A stretch of 64,000 nt of DNA, taken from the NCBI RefSeq assembly GCF_015594725.1, contig NZ_JADNRC010000003.1, forward strand, positions 186,001 to 250,000. The letters run 5' to 3'. Below the pieces are notes generated by a model. The model did no database searches. It saw nothing but the letters and a program-made list of their open reading frames with translations, and was not told the DNA's origin. The translations under genes and the position numbers were made by a program. Below, one piece after another: positions 25,196-33,736 of this stretch (positions are counted from its first letter, which is position 1; each line of letters opens with the position of its first letter). The DNA is from Flavobacterium sp. ALJ2 (GTDB lineage Bacteria; Bacteroidota; Bacteroidia; Flavobacteriales; Flavobacteriaceae).

Positions 25196-26599
25196 TTGAA
25201 ACCTTTTATACTTAACACAAACTACAAACAAATCCTTGCTGACACAGTAACACCTGTGAGCATTTATTTTAAAATTAGAGATAAATTCCCTAATAGTTTA
25301 TTACTAGAAAGTAGTGATTATCACGGAAACGACAATAGTTTCTCTTATATCTGCTGCAACCCAATTGCAAGCATTAAAATTGAGAACGAAATTATTTCTA
25401 AAACTTATCCTGATGGAACTTCAGAAAAAATAGTAGTTGATAGTTCTACTAATATTCCAGAAATTATTCAGGAATTTTCAGGACAATTTAAATCGGAGAA
25501 AAATGATTTTAAATTCATAAATAACGGATTGTTTGGTTATATTTCTTACGATGCTGTTCGTTATTTCGAAAAAGTAACTATTGCAAAAAAAGATAATAGC
25601 ATTTCTATCCCCGATGTTTATTATGCAGTTTATCAAAATATAATAGCAATAAATCACTTCAAAAATGAAGCATATATTTTTTGCCATAGCGTAGATGGAA
25701 GAAACAACATTTCGGAAATTGAGCAATTATTACAATCAAGAAATATAGCTTCGTATCAATTCTCTAAAGAAGGTGAAGGATTCTCAAATCTTACCGATGA
25801 AGAATTTAAACATAATGTTGCTTTAGCAAAAAAACATTGCTTCCGTGGCGATGTATTCCAATTGGTTTTATCGCGCCGATTTACACAAGGATTTAAAGGT
25901 GATGAATTTAATGTGTATAGAGCATTAAGAAGCATCAACCCTTCTCCGTATTTATTCTTTTTTGATTACGGTGATTTCAAGATATTTGGTTCTTCACCCG
26001 AAGCTCAAATCATTGTAAAAGATCGTAAAGCCGAAATTCATCCTATTGCAGGAACTTTCAAAAGAACTGGAAACGATGAGCAAGATGCAATTCTAGCAAA
26101 ACAATTATCAGAAGATAAAAAAGAAAATAGCGAACACGTTATGTTAGTCGATTTGGCTAGGAATGATTTAAGTCGTAATGGACATAATGTAAACGTAGAG
26201 AAATATCGTGAAGTTCAGTTTTTCTCACATGTTATTCACTTAGTTTCAAAAGTTACAGGACATCTACACGACAAAGCAACTACAATGCAAGTTGTAGCCG
26301 ATACTTTTCCAGCAGGAACATTAAGTGGAGCACCGAAACACAGAGCTATGCAACTTATCGAAGAATACGAAAAAACCAATCGTAATTTTTATGGTGGCGC
26401 AATTGGTGTAATGGACTTTGAAGGCAATTTTAATCACGCTATTATGATTCGAACTTTTTTAAGTAAAAACCACCAACTACATTGTCAGGCTGGAGCTGGA
26501 ATTGTAGCAAATTCTGATGAAGAAAGCGAAATGCAAGAAGTCTATAATAAATTGAGAGCATTAAATACTGCGCTAGAAATGGCAGAGAAAATTAAATAA
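25196..26599 (+). CDS. trpE: Anthranilate synthase component I
   Basis: The 467-residue enzyme converts chorismate and ammonia or glutamine-derived ammonia to anthranilate. It begins at a TTG (25196-25198, MKPFILNTNYKQILAD); there is no upstream ATG in frame and the family N-terminus matches. Chorismate-binding motifs are intact: FQLVLSRRF, PSPYLFFFDYGDFKIFGSSP, HPIAGTFKRTG, EHVMLVDLARND and GAPKHRAMQLIEE. The tryptophan feedback element is suggested by LLESSDYHG near the N-terminus. It is the first structural gene after the attenuator. Confidence 0.95.
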   Translation: MKPFILNTNYKQILADTVTPVSIYFKIRDKFPNSLLLESSDYHGNDNSFSYICCNPIASIKIENEIISKTYPDGTSEKIVVDSSTNIPEIIQEFSGQFKSEKNDFKFINNGLFGYISYDAVRYFEKVTIAKKDNSISIPDVYYAVYQNIIAINHFKNEAYIFCHSVDGRNNISEIEQLLQSRNIASYQFSKEGEGFSNLTDEEFKHNVALAKKHCFRGDVFQLVLSRRFTQGFKGDEFNVYRALRSINPSPYLFFFDYGDFKIFGSSPEAQIIVKDRKAEIHPIAGTFKRTGNDEQDAILAKQLSEDKKENSEHVMLVDLARNDLSRNGHNVNVEKYREVQFFSHVIHLVSKVTGHLHDKATTMQVVADTFPAGTLSGAPKHRAMQLIEEYEKTNRNFYGGAIGVMDFEGNFNHAIMIRTFLSKNHQLHCQAGAGIVANSDEESEMQEVYNKLRALNTALEMAEKIK

Positions 26600-26621
26600 A
26601 AGACTATAACAACTAAAAAAT

Positions 26622-27080
26622 ATGAAAAATACTATTGGATTATTATTGGTTATGGCATTTTTAACTTCTTGCAATGATAAAAACAATCAAGAAACTGCAA
26701 GTATTAGAAAAGACATCGAAGGAACCTGGCGACTTATATCAGCTGAGATAACCGAAAAGGATTCCACTTTTTCAACATTCGACCCAAAAACAAAAATGAT
26801 TAAAATTATAAATGACTCCCACTTTGCATTCTTTAATCATGATTTAAATAATGGTAAAAAAGAGGATGCTCTTTTCTTCGGAGGTGGAGGAAAATATACT
26901 TTAAAAGATAGTACATATACAGAGAATTTAGAATATTTCAATAATAGAGACTGGGAGAACAGTAAATTTGATTTTACAGTAAAAATTAAAAACGATACCT
27001 TAATTCAAAAAGGAGTTGAGAAAATTGAAAAACTTAGAATAAATAGAATAATTATCGAAAAATACGTTCGAGAAAAATAA
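26622..27080 (+). CDS. Small lipoprotein of unknown function inside the trp operon
   Basis: The 152-residue protein has a lipoprotein signal (MKNTIGLLLVMAFLTSC, Cys17) and a lipocalin-like beta-rich body. The segment DIEGTWRLISAEITEKDSTF resembles the IxGTWxL opening of lipocalin-like domains in Bacteroidota. It lies 22 bases after trpE and before trpG and is therefore transcribed with the operon. No role in tryptophan synthesis is apparent; it looks like an inserted passenger gene. Confidence 0.65.
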   Translation: MKNTIGLLLVMAFLTSCNDKNNQETASIRKDIEGTWRLISAEITEKDSTFSTFDPKTKMIKIINDSHFAFFNHDLNNGKKEDALFFGGGGKYTLKDSTYTENLEYFNNRDWENSKFDFTVKIKNDTLIQKGVEKIEKLRINRIIIEKYVREK

Positions 27081-27106
27081 ACAAAATTTAGTTTAAAGTT
27101 TTCTTT

Positions 27107-27152
27107 GTTTCAGGTTTCAAGTTGTTGGAACGTGAAACTTGAAGCCTGAAAC
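27107..27152. repeat. Dispersed 46-bp dyad repeat, copy 1 (GTTTCAGG...CCTGAAAC)
   Basis: Arms 27107-27123 and 27136-27152 pair at 16 of 17 positions, the exception being a possible G-U pair. The loop is GTTGGAACGTGA. A second copy at 29307-29352 is identical at 40 of 46 positions, all differences being transitions. It ends 20 bases before trpG. Confidence 0.8.
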
Positions 27153-27172
27153 TTGAAACAAAAAAAGACAAA

Positions 27173-27739
27173 ATGAAAAAAATACTAGTAATAGATAACT
27201 ACGATAGCTTCACTTATAATCTTGTACATTATCTAGAAGATTTAGATTGTGAAGTAACTGTATATAGAAATGATGAGTTTGATATTGATGAAATTGCAAG
27301 TTTCGACAAAATATTACTTTCTCCAGGACCAGGAATTCCAGACGAAGCGGGTTTGCTAAAAGCTGTTATTCAAAAATATGCACCAACTAAAAGTATTCTT
27401 GGAGTTTGTTTAGGACAACAAGCCATTGGAGAAGTTTTTGGAGGAACATTATCAAACCTTGATAAAGTATATCATGGTGTAGCTACTAATGTAAAAACAG
27501 TGGTCGATGATGAAATTTTATTTGAAGGATTAGAAAAAGAATTTGAAGTTGGTCGTTACCATTCATGGGTTGTAGATGCAACTTTACCCGATGTCCTTGA
27601 AGCTACATCTTACGACGAAAACGGTCAGGTAATGTCATTAAGACACCGAACCTATGATGTGCGCGGAGTTCAATTTCATCCTGAAAGTGTATTAACACCA
27701 AACGGGAAAAAAATGTTAGAGAACTGGATTAAGAGTTAA
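27173..27739 (+). CDS. trpG: Anthranilate synthase component II (glutamine amidotransferase)
   Basis: The 188-residue class I glutamine amidotransferase has the nucleophile motif GVCLGQQAIGE and the closing His-Glu of VQFHPESV. DNYDSFTYNLVHYLEDL is the classic N-terminal segment. It releases ammonia from glutamine for TrpE. The protein could also serve 4-amino-4-deoxychorismate synthase, as TrpG/PabA often do. It sits in the trp operon 93 bases after the lipoprotein gene, with a dyad repeat between. Confidence 0.94.
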   Translation: MKKILVIDNYDSFTYNLVHYLEDLDCEVTVYRNDEFDIDEIASFDKILLSPGPGIPDEAGLLKAVIQKYAPTKSILGVCLGQQAIGEVFGGTLSNLDKVYHGVATNVKTVVDDEILFEGLEKEFEVGRYHSWVVDATLPDVLEATSYDENGQVMSLRHRTYDVRGVQFHPESVLTPNGKKMLENWIKS

Positions 27740-27744
27740 TTTAC

Positions 27745-27815
27745 AGTGTTTAGTCACAGTATTCAGTAACAGTTTACAAAATTAGAACCTAAGCACCATA
27801 GTTTCTCAGTAACTT
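27745..27815. repeat. Dispersed repeat, CAGTATTCAGTA family, copy 1
   Basis: The spacer before the acetyltransferase gene carries AGTATTCAGTAACAGT followed by TTAGAACCT and TTTCTCAGTAACTTA. A related copy lies at 28239-28283. The latter words belong to the same vocabulary as the repeats at 5525-5580 and 39261-39295. Confidence 0.6.
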
Positions 27816-27827
27816 ATAACAAAAAAA

Positions 27828-28235
27828 ATGGATATTAAAATTTTAGAAACCAAAGAAATTAATATTGAAGATATAATAAGATTGTATAAAGCCAATGAAT
27901 GGAGTTCGGCTGAAAAACCTGACCTATTATATAAAGCGCTTTTAAATTCCGAGACTTTAATTACAGCTTGGGATGATACAAAACTGGTTGGACTTGGAAA
28001 TGCAATTTCTGATGGTTATTTAACGGTATATTATCCACATTTATTAGTACTCCCAGAATACCAAGGTAAAGGGATAGGCAAAATGATTTGTGATAAAATG
28101 CAGAAAAAATATAGTCATTTCCATATGCAAATGTTAACCGCAGATGGAAAATCAATAGATTTTTATAAAAAAAATGGGTTTGAACGTGCTGGGAAAACCG
28201 AACCAATGTGGATTTATCAAGGAAATGAACATTAA
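27828..28235 (+). CDS. GNAT-family N-acetyltransferase
   Basis: The 135-residue protein has the GNAT acetyl-CoA-binding loop LVLPEYQGKGIGKMICDKM, with the (Q/R)-x-x-G-x-G/A signature QGKGIG. The C-terminal FYKKNGFERAGKTEPMW is typical. No partner substrate is evident. Its insertion between trpG and trpD, flanked on both sides by copies of one repeat, suggests that it entered the operon later than the trp genes. Confidence 0.88.
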   Translation: MDIKILETKEINIEDIIRLYKANEWSSAEKPDLLYKALLNSETLITAWDDTKLVGLGNAISDGYLTVYYPHLLVLPEYQGKGIGKMICDKMQKKYSHFHMQMLTADGKSIDFYKKNGFERAGKTEPMWIYQGNEH

Positions 28236-28238
28236 AAA

Positions 28239-28283
28239 AGTGTTCAGTAAAAGTATTCAGTAGCAGTAAAAAACTTAGAACCT
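28239..28283. repeat. Dispersed repeat, CAGTATTCAGTA family, copy 2
   Basis: AGTGTTCAGTAAAAGTATTC continues with AGTAGCAGT and then CTTAGAACCT. It aligns with 27745-27790 and lies just before trpD, so the two copies flank the acetyltransferase gene directly. Confidence 0.6.
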
Positions 28284-28291
28284 TAAAAAGA

Positions 28292-29284
28292 ATGAAAAAT
28301 ATATTAAACAGATTAATCAATCACGAACTTCTTACCAAAGAGGAGGCAAAAACCGTATTGACTAATATATCAAATGGTGATTATAACCCAAGTCAGATAT
28401 CGGCATTTCTTACCATATTTATGATGCGCAGTATTAGCATCGAAGAAATGGCTGGTTTTCGTGAAGCCTTATTAGATTTATGCATTCGCATCGATTTATC
28501 GGCTTACAATACCATCGATTTATGCGGAACTGGTGGTGACGGAAAAGACACTTTCAATATCTCAACCCTAGCCTCTTTTGTAGCTGCTGGAGCGGGAATA
28601 AAAGTAGCAAAACACGGTAACTACGGAGTTTCATCTATTTCAGGTTCTAGTAACGTAATGGAAAAAATGGGAATCAAATTTACCAATGATGCCGACTTCC
28701 TGGAAAAAAGTATCGATAAAGCTGGAATTTGTGTACTTCATGCCCCATTGTTTCACCCAGCCATGAAAAACGTAGGGCCAATAAGAAAAGAATTGGCTGT
28801 AAAAACATTCTTTAATATGTTGGGACCAATGGTAAATCCATCATTTCCTAAGAACCAATTAGTCGGTGTTTTTAATCTCGAACTAGCTAGAATGTATGCG
28901 TATTTATATCAAAATACCGATGTAAATTTCACAATCTTACATTCGCTTGACGGTTATGACGAGGTTTCCTTAACTGGTCCAACAAAGATTATTACAAGCA
29001 CAATGGAAGGCATGTTGAATCCAAGTGATTTTGGCATTCGCCTTTTAGCCCAAAGCGAAATCGAAGGCGGAAAAACAATCGACGAATCAGCGGATATGTT
29101 TATCAATATTCTTTCTGGAAAAGGAACCGAAGCTCAGAACAATGTAGTTTGCGCCAATGCTGCAATAGCAATTGCGACGGTTACAAAGTGTACTCCACAA
29201 GAAGGTTTTGAACTGGCAAAAGAAAGCTTGTTTTCTGGTAAAGGATTAGTAGCTTTGAATAAATTGAAAGATTTAAGTAAGTAA
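28292..29284 (+). CDS. trpD: Anthranilate phosphoribosyltransferase
   Basis: The 330-residue enzyme transfers phosphoribose from PRPP to anthranilate. The PRPP loop is CGTGGDGKDTFNISTLAS. KHGNYGVSSISGSSNVMEKMG and the metal/diphosphate-binding SLDGYDEVSLTGPT segment are also typical. Length and domain order match the family. It follows the acetyltransferase gene after 56 bases. Confidence 0.95.
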   Translation: MKNILNRLINHELLTKEEAKTVLTNISNGDYNPSQISAFLTIFMMRSISIEEMAGFREALLDLCIRIDLSAYNTIDLCGTGGDGKDTFNISTLASFVAAGAGIKVAKHGNYGVSSISGSSNVMEKMGIKFTNDADFLEKSIDKAGICVLHAPLFHPAMKNVGPIRKELAVKTFFNMLGPMVNPSFPKNQLVGVFNLELARMYAYLYQNTDVNFTILHSLDGYDEVSLTGPTKIITSTMEGMLNPSDFGIRLLAQSEIEGGKTIDESADMFINILSGKGTEAQNNVVCANAAIAIATVTKCTPQEGFELAKESLFSGKGLVALNKLKDLSK

Positions 29285-29306
29285 AAATAGTTTCAAGTTT
29301 TCGTTT

Positions 29307-29352
29307 GTTTTAAGTTTCAAATTATTGGAACATGAAACTTGAAGCTTGAAAC
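29307..29352. repeat. Dispersed 46-bp dyad repeat, copy 2
   Basis: Arms 29307-29323 and 29336-29352 pair with three mismatches that can be G-U pairs or transitions. It is 40/46 identical to the copy at 27107-27152 and again ends less than 20 bases before the next start codon (trpC). Confidence 0.8.
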
Positions 29353-29368
29353 CTGAAATAAAAAAACA

Positions 29369-30148
29369 ATGAATATTTTAGATAAAATAATAGTTGACAA
29401 AAAAAGAGAAGTCATTCTCAAGAAATCAATAATTCCAGTTTCACAACTAGAAGCCTCAGTTTTCTTCGATAGAAAAACTATTTCTTTAAGTCAAAAACTA
29501 AAAGCAAGTTCTACAGGAATCATTGCTGAACACAAACGTCGTTCTCCATCAAAATCGATTATAAACCAAAGCTTTACTGTTGAAGAAGTGGTAAAAGGAT
29601 ATGAAAACGCAGGTGCTTGCGGAATTTCTGTTTTAACCGATGGGAAATATTTTGGTGGTTCACTCGATGATTTACTTTTAGCGAGAGCATCAGTAAATAT
29701 TCCGTTATTGCGAAAAGAATTTATTGTCGATGAATATCAAATATTAGAAGCCAAAGCATTTGGAGCCGATTTAATTTTGCTAATCGCCGCAGTATTGACA
29801 AGAGAAGAAATCAAATCATTATCTGAATTTGCAAAAAGTTTAGGATTAGAAGTTTTACTAGAAGTTCATAATCAGGAAGAATTAGAAAAATCGATTATGC
29901 CAACACTAGATATGATAGGAGTTAATAATCGAAACCTAAAAACATTCGAAGTAAGTTTAGATTTCAGTAAACAATTAGCAGCACAAATTCCTGATGATTT
30001 TGTAAAAGTTTCTGAAAGCGGAATCTCATCAATCGAAGCCATCAACGAATTAAAACCTTATGGCTACAAAGGTTTCTTAATCGGAGAGAATTTCATGAAA
30101 ACAGATAATGCTGGACAAGCAGCAACAGAGTTTATTAAACAGCTATAA
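29369..30148 (+). CDS. trpC: Indole-3-glycerol-phosphate synthase
   Basis: The 259-residue TIM-barrel enzyme converts carboxyphenylamino-deoxyribulose phosphate to indole glycerol phosphate. It shows IAEHKRRSPSKS, ISVLTDGKYFGGS, LRKEFIVDEYQ and IGVNNRNLKTFEV, the family's catalytic and substrate-binding segments (Lys in KRRSPS and in RKEF, Glu, Asn). TrpC is separate from TrpF here, in contrast to the enterobacterial fusion. Confidence 0.95.
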   Translation: MNILDKIIVDKKREVILKKSIIPVSQLEASVFFDRKTISLSQKLKASSTGIIAEHKRRSPSKSIINQSFTVEEVVKGYENAGACGISVLTDGKYFGGSLDDLLLARASVNIPLLRKEFIVDEYQILEAKAFGADLILLIAAVLTREEIKSLSEFAKSLGLEVLLEVHNQEELEKSIMPTLDMIGVNNRNLKTFEVSLDFSKQLAAQIPDDFVKVSESGISSIEAINELKPYGYKGFLIGENFMKTDNAGQAATEFIKQL

Positions 30149-30149
30149 G

Positions 30150-30195
30150 CCGTGGACAAAGGGCAACCAGCTCAAAGCCCAAAGCTCAAAACATC
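30150..30195. repeat. Short repetitive spacer (CAAAG/AGCTCAAAGCC)
   Basis: The trpC-trpF gap contains GGACAAAGGGCAACCAGCTC followed by AAAGCCCAAAGCTCAAAAC. It is GC-richer than its surroundings and has iterated AGCTCAAA/GCCCAAAG words. Its style matches the other repeat relics of this operon. Confidence 0.4.
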
Positions 30196-30201
30196 AAAAA
30201 A

Positions 30202-30825
30202 ATGAAATTAAAAATCTGCGGTATGAAATATCCCGATAATATAACCGAAGTAGGTTCGCTCCTACCCGATTATATGGGATTCATCTTCTGGGAGAAATCG
30301 GCTCGGTATTTTGATGGAGTCATTCCCGATTTGCCAAAGTCGATTAAGAAAGTTGGTGTTTTTGTAAATCAAAGTCAGGAAGAAATTCTAAGCAAGATTT
30401 CGAAATATAATTTGCAAGCCATTCAATTACATGGTCACGAATCGGTTGAATTTTTCCAAGAACTAAAAAATAAAGTCAAAGCCAAAATTGAACTTATCAA
30501 AGTATTCTCTGCTGATGAAAATTTTGATTTTGAAGTATTAAAACCATACGAATCAATTTGTGATTATTTCCTTTTTGATACCAAAGGAAAATTACCTGGT
30601 GGAAACGGAACCACTTTTGATTGGAAAATATTAAACCAATACAATTCTACAAAACCATTCTTCCTTAGTGGCGGAATCGGGCTTGAAGAAATAGAAATAA
30701 TAAAAGAAATTTCGAAAACCAATTTACCTATTTATGCCATTGATGTAAACAGTAAATTTGAAATCGAACCAGGATTAAAAGATAAAAACATATTATATAG
30801 TTTCAAGCAAAACTTGCAACTTTAA
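30202..30825 (+). CDS. trpF: Phosphoribosylanthranilate isomerase
   Basis: The 207-residue barrel enzyme starts MKLKICGMKYPDNI, the family's conserved KICG (catalytic Cys). IQLHGHES and the phosphate-binding FLSGGIGLEEI and IDVNSKFEIEPGLKD are present. It performs the Amadori rearrangement in tryptophan synthesis. It is followed after 20 bases by trpB. Confidence 0.95.
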   Translation: MKLKICGMKYPDNITEVGSLLPDYMGFIFWEKSARYFDGVIPDLPKSIKKVGVFVNQSQEEILSKISKYNLQAIQLHGHESVEFFQELKNKVKAKIELIKVFSADENFDFEVLKPYESICDYFLFDTKGKLPGGNGTTFDWKILNQYNSTKPFFLSGGIGLEEIEIIKEISKTNLPIYAIDVNSKFEIEPGLKDKNILYSFKQNLQL

Positions 30826-30845
30826 ACATTTAAACTTTAAACAAA

Positions 30846-32027
30846 ATGAGTTTTCACGTCAACGAAAAAGGCTATTATGGAGAATTTGGAGGAGCCTACA
30901 TTCCAGAAATGTTATATCCAAACGTAGAAGAACTACGCCAAAATTATTTAAAAATTACTGCCGACCCAAGCTTTCAAGCCGAGTTCGATGCATTATTAAA
31001 AGATTATGTAGGTCGCCCTACTCCATTGTATTTTGCCGAAAGACTTTCGAAAAAATACAATACCAAAATCTACTTAAAAAGAGAAGATTTATGTCATACT
31101 GGTGCACATAAAGTAAACAATACAATTGGACAAATTTTGCTTGCAAAACGTCTGGGTAAAAATCGAATTATTGCCGAAACTGGTGCAGGACAACACGGTG
31201 TTGCAACTGCTACCGTTTGTGCCTTAATGGGATTGCAATGTATTGTATATATGGGCGAAATCGATATTAAGCGCCAAGCACCAAATGTGGCTCGTATGAA
31301 AATGTTAGGCGCAGAAGTTCGTCCGGCTCTTTCAGGTTCTAAAACCTTAAAAGATGCTACAAACGAAGCCATTCGCGATTGGATTAATAATCCTGTCGAT
31401 ACCTATTATATCATCGGTTCTGTAGTTGGTCCACATCCTTATCCTGATATGGTAGCTCGTTTTCAGAGTGTAATTTCTGCCGAGATAAAAACACAATTAT
31501 TAGAAAAAGAAGGACGCGAAAATCCAGATCACGTTATCGCTTGTGTAGGTGGAGGAAGTAATGCAGCTGGAGCTTTTTACCATTTCTTAGACGAAAAAGA
31601 CGTAAATATTATTGCAGTAGAAGCTGCTGGTTTAGGAGTTGACTCTGGCGAAAGCGCTGCAACTTCTGCTTTAGGAAAAATCGGAATCATTCACGGAAGT
31701 AAAACATTATTAATGCAAACTCCCGACGGACAAATTACTGAGCCTTATTCTATTTCAGCAGGTTTAGATTATCCAGGAGTTGGACCAATGCACGCCCATT
31801 TATTTGCATCTGGCAGAGCTGAATTTATTTCAATTACAGATGACGAAGCGATGCAATTTGGCTTGCAATTATCCAAAACCGAAGGAATTATTCCTGCAAT
31901 AGAAAGTGCTCATGCCTTTGCCGTTCTTGAACAAAAGAAATTTGGTCCCGATGAAATCGTAGTTATCAATTTATCAGGTCGTGGAGATAAAGATTTAAAT
32001 ACATATATCGATTATTTCAAATTATAG
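30846..32027 (+). CDS. trpB: Tryptophan synthase beta chain
   Basis: The 393-residue PLP enzyme joins indole and serine. The PLP lysine lies in [11 protein letters not shown] (Lys of HKxNN). [15 protein letters not shown] is the adjacent conserved segment and VGGGSNAAG is the phosphate-binding loop. [13 protein letters not shown] is the typical start region (TrpB1 class). It forms the alpha2-beta2 complex with TrpA encoded next. Confidence 0.96.
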   Translation: MSFHVNEKGYYGEFGGAYIPEMLYPNVEELRQNYLKITADPSFQAEFDALLKDYVGRPTPLYFAERLSKKYNTKIYLKREDLCHTGAHKVNNTIGQILLAKRLGKNRIIAETGAGQHGVATATVCALMGLQCIVYMGEIDIKRQAPNVARMKMLGAEVRPALSGSKTLKDATNEAIRDWINNPVDTYYIIGSVVGPHPYPDMVARFQSVISAEIKTQLLEKEGRENPDHVIACVGGGSNAAGAFYHFLDEKDVNIIAVEAAGLGVDSGESAATSALGKIGIIHGSKTLLMQTPDGQITEPYSISAGLDYPGVGPMHAHLFASGRAEFISITDDEAMQFGLQLSKTEGIIPAIESAHAFAVLEQKKFGPDEIVVINLSGRGDKDLNTYIDYFKL

Positions 32028-32039
32028 TTAGCCCTTATC

Positions 32040-32105
32040 TGAAAAAGGATACTCCTTTTATCCCTAACGTAAATACCTAACAAGTTTTAAGAACCTGTTG
32101 ATATA
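32040..32105. repeat. Spacer dyads between trpB and trpA
   Basis: The 92-base spacer contains AACAAGTT (32079-32086) facing AACCTGTT (32092-32099). A looser AAAGGATA/TTTTATCC pair precedes it. AACAAGTTTT..AACCTGTT is a common-looking intergenic word in this genome group (from memory). Confidence 0.4.
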
Positions 32106-32119
32106 AAAAAATTAAAAAA

Positions 32120-32881
32120 ATGAACAGAATAAATCAAAAACTACAAGAAGATAAAAAGATACTTTCTATCTATTTTTCTGCTGGATATCCTAATCTTAAT
32201 GACACCGTACAAATCATTCAGGATTTAGAAAAAAGCGGAGTTGACATGATCGAAATCGGATTGCCATTTAGTGATCCATTAGCTGATGGACCAACAATTC
32301 AGGCAAGTTCAACTCAGGCATTGCATAACGGAATGACAACTCAGATTTTATTTAACCAGCTGGAAGATATTCGCGAAAGCGTAAAAATTCCGTTGATTAT
32401 AATGGGGTATTTTAATCCGATATTACAATACGGAGTGGATGAATTTTGCAAAAAATGTGCCGCAATAGGAATCGATGGATTAATTATTCCTGACCTTCCG
32501 GTAGATGTATATGCAGAACAATACAAAGCAACTTTCGAAAAATACGGAATTATAAATGTATTTTTAATCACTCCACAAACATCTGATGATCGTATAAAAT
32601 TCATAGACAGCGTTTCTAACGGATTTATATACATGGTAAGTTCTGCGAGCGTTACTGGTTCTCAATCTGGTTTTGGCAATACAGAGGAAAGCTACTTTGA
32701 AAGAATTGCAAACATGAATCTTAAAAGCCCACAGATAATTGGATTTGGAATCTCAAATAAAGAAACCTTCAATCAGGCAACTAAATTTGCAAAAGGAGCA
32801 ATCATCGGAAGTGCTTTTATCAAACATTTATCTAAAAAAGGAACTGGAAATATTGCCGAGTTTGTAGAGGCTATTAAATAA
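32120..32881 (+). CDS. trpA: Tryptophan synthase alpha chain
   Basis: The 253-residue TIM barrel cleaves indole glycerol phosphate and channels indole to TrpB. The catalytic glutamate lies in DMIEIGLPFSDPLADGP and the aspartate in GLIIPDLPV. Also visible are YMVSSASVTG and the phosphate-binding GFGISNKET and GAIIGSAFIK. It is the last gene of the operon. No clear terminator was found; the sequence beyond holds a decayed gene. Confidence 0.95.
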   Translation: MNRINQKLQEDKKILSIYFSAGYPNLNDTVQIIQDLEKSGVDMIEIGLPFSDPLADGPTIQASSTQALHNGMTTQILFNQLEDIRESVKIPLIIMGYFNPILQYGVDEFCKKCAAIGIDGLIIPDLPVDVYAEQYKATFEKYGIINVFLITPQTSDDRIKFIDSVSNGFIYMVSSASVTGSQSGFGNTEESYFERIANMNLKSPQIIGFGISNKETFNQATKFAKGAIIGSAFIKHLSKKGTGNIAEFVEAIK

Positions 32882-33002
32882 TTCCACTTTTAAACCTAAT
32901 TTAAAATGGATTAGCTACTCATTATACCTAATTTATTCACAAAATCCTGTGAAAAAATATTAAATGACAATTATGGTATCAATACACAAATAGAGGTTTT
33001 TT

Positions 33003-33409
33003 TGCGATAACTGCCATAGAATTACATTAGTAATTCAACCTACAAAAGAGATCAAGAATAGCATTCAACTTTTTTTAAATGAATTAAAAGAAGTTGATGC
33101 TTCTCAATATTATTATCCCAATTCAAATATCCACATTACTGTAATATCTATTATATCTTGTTATGATTGTTTTAATATAAACAACATTACTTTACAAGAT
33201 TATCTTACTGTAATAAATAAGTCAGTAATTAATCTACTTAGTAATCATTGCCTCCCCTTCGAAAGTTGTAATTAAAGGATTTCATCGCGATATAAGTATA
33301 AATAATTTATAGATAATCTTCAGCATTTAAACAAATAACAGTTGAACAAAATATCGATAAATTTCACTACACTTTTAACCGCTTTACGGTTTATAAATCA
33401 CATATATAA
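33003..33409 (+). pseudogene. Decayed 2'-5' RNA ligase / LigT-like phosphoesterase gene
   Basis: From 33021 the frame reads ITLVIQPTKEIKNSIQLFLN and later PNSNIHITVIS, ending at TAA 33273. The HIT triad is the first HxT motif of the 2H phosphoesterase family. After a frame change the reading VIKGFHRDISINNL is followed by another break. The last segment (33341-33409) reads VEQNIDKFHYTFNRFTVYKS, with a second HxT motif (HYT). No start codon is in frame and at least three lesions are needed to join the parts. The homology is by motif recognition only. Confidence 0.6.
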
Positions 33410-33678
33410 CAAGCATTTATTTTAAAAAAACCACACAAATACTGTACTTTTAACTTCGTGAAATTTGAAATATAAAACATGAAATTAGTTTATAATGATT
33501 GGTACAACGAATCAAAATTGTAAAATATTTATTCGTATTTAATACCAAAAAATTCCTTAACACCAAAACCAACTATATCGTTATAAACAAAACAACTTCA
33601 TGAAAACCAACATGTTATAACAAAACGAACATTCATTTACAAAGCTATATTTTAGTTAATATTTTGTTAAATAAAAAC

Positions 33679-33715
33679 TAAACAGCTGTTTAATTTAAAC
33701 ACTTGTTTAATTTTG
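33679..33715 (+). promoter_or_regulatory. Two adjacent palindromic operators over the TetR promoter
   Basis: TAAACAGCTGTTTA (33679-33692) is a perfect palindrome and TTAAACACTTGTTTAA (33695-33710) a near-perfect one with the same half-site AAACA. The -7 box TAATTTTG (33708-33715) overlaps the second. The placement suits autorepression by the TetR protein. It also shows that the start codon must lie downstream, at 33737. Confidence 0.75.
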
Positions 33716-33736
33716 TACCCGATTAGAAACTCACTC

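Noticed and set aside
33021..33275. Functional small gene from 33021
   Set aside because: No start codon is in frame, and the homologous sequence continues in other frames downstream, so I recorded it as a pseudogene.
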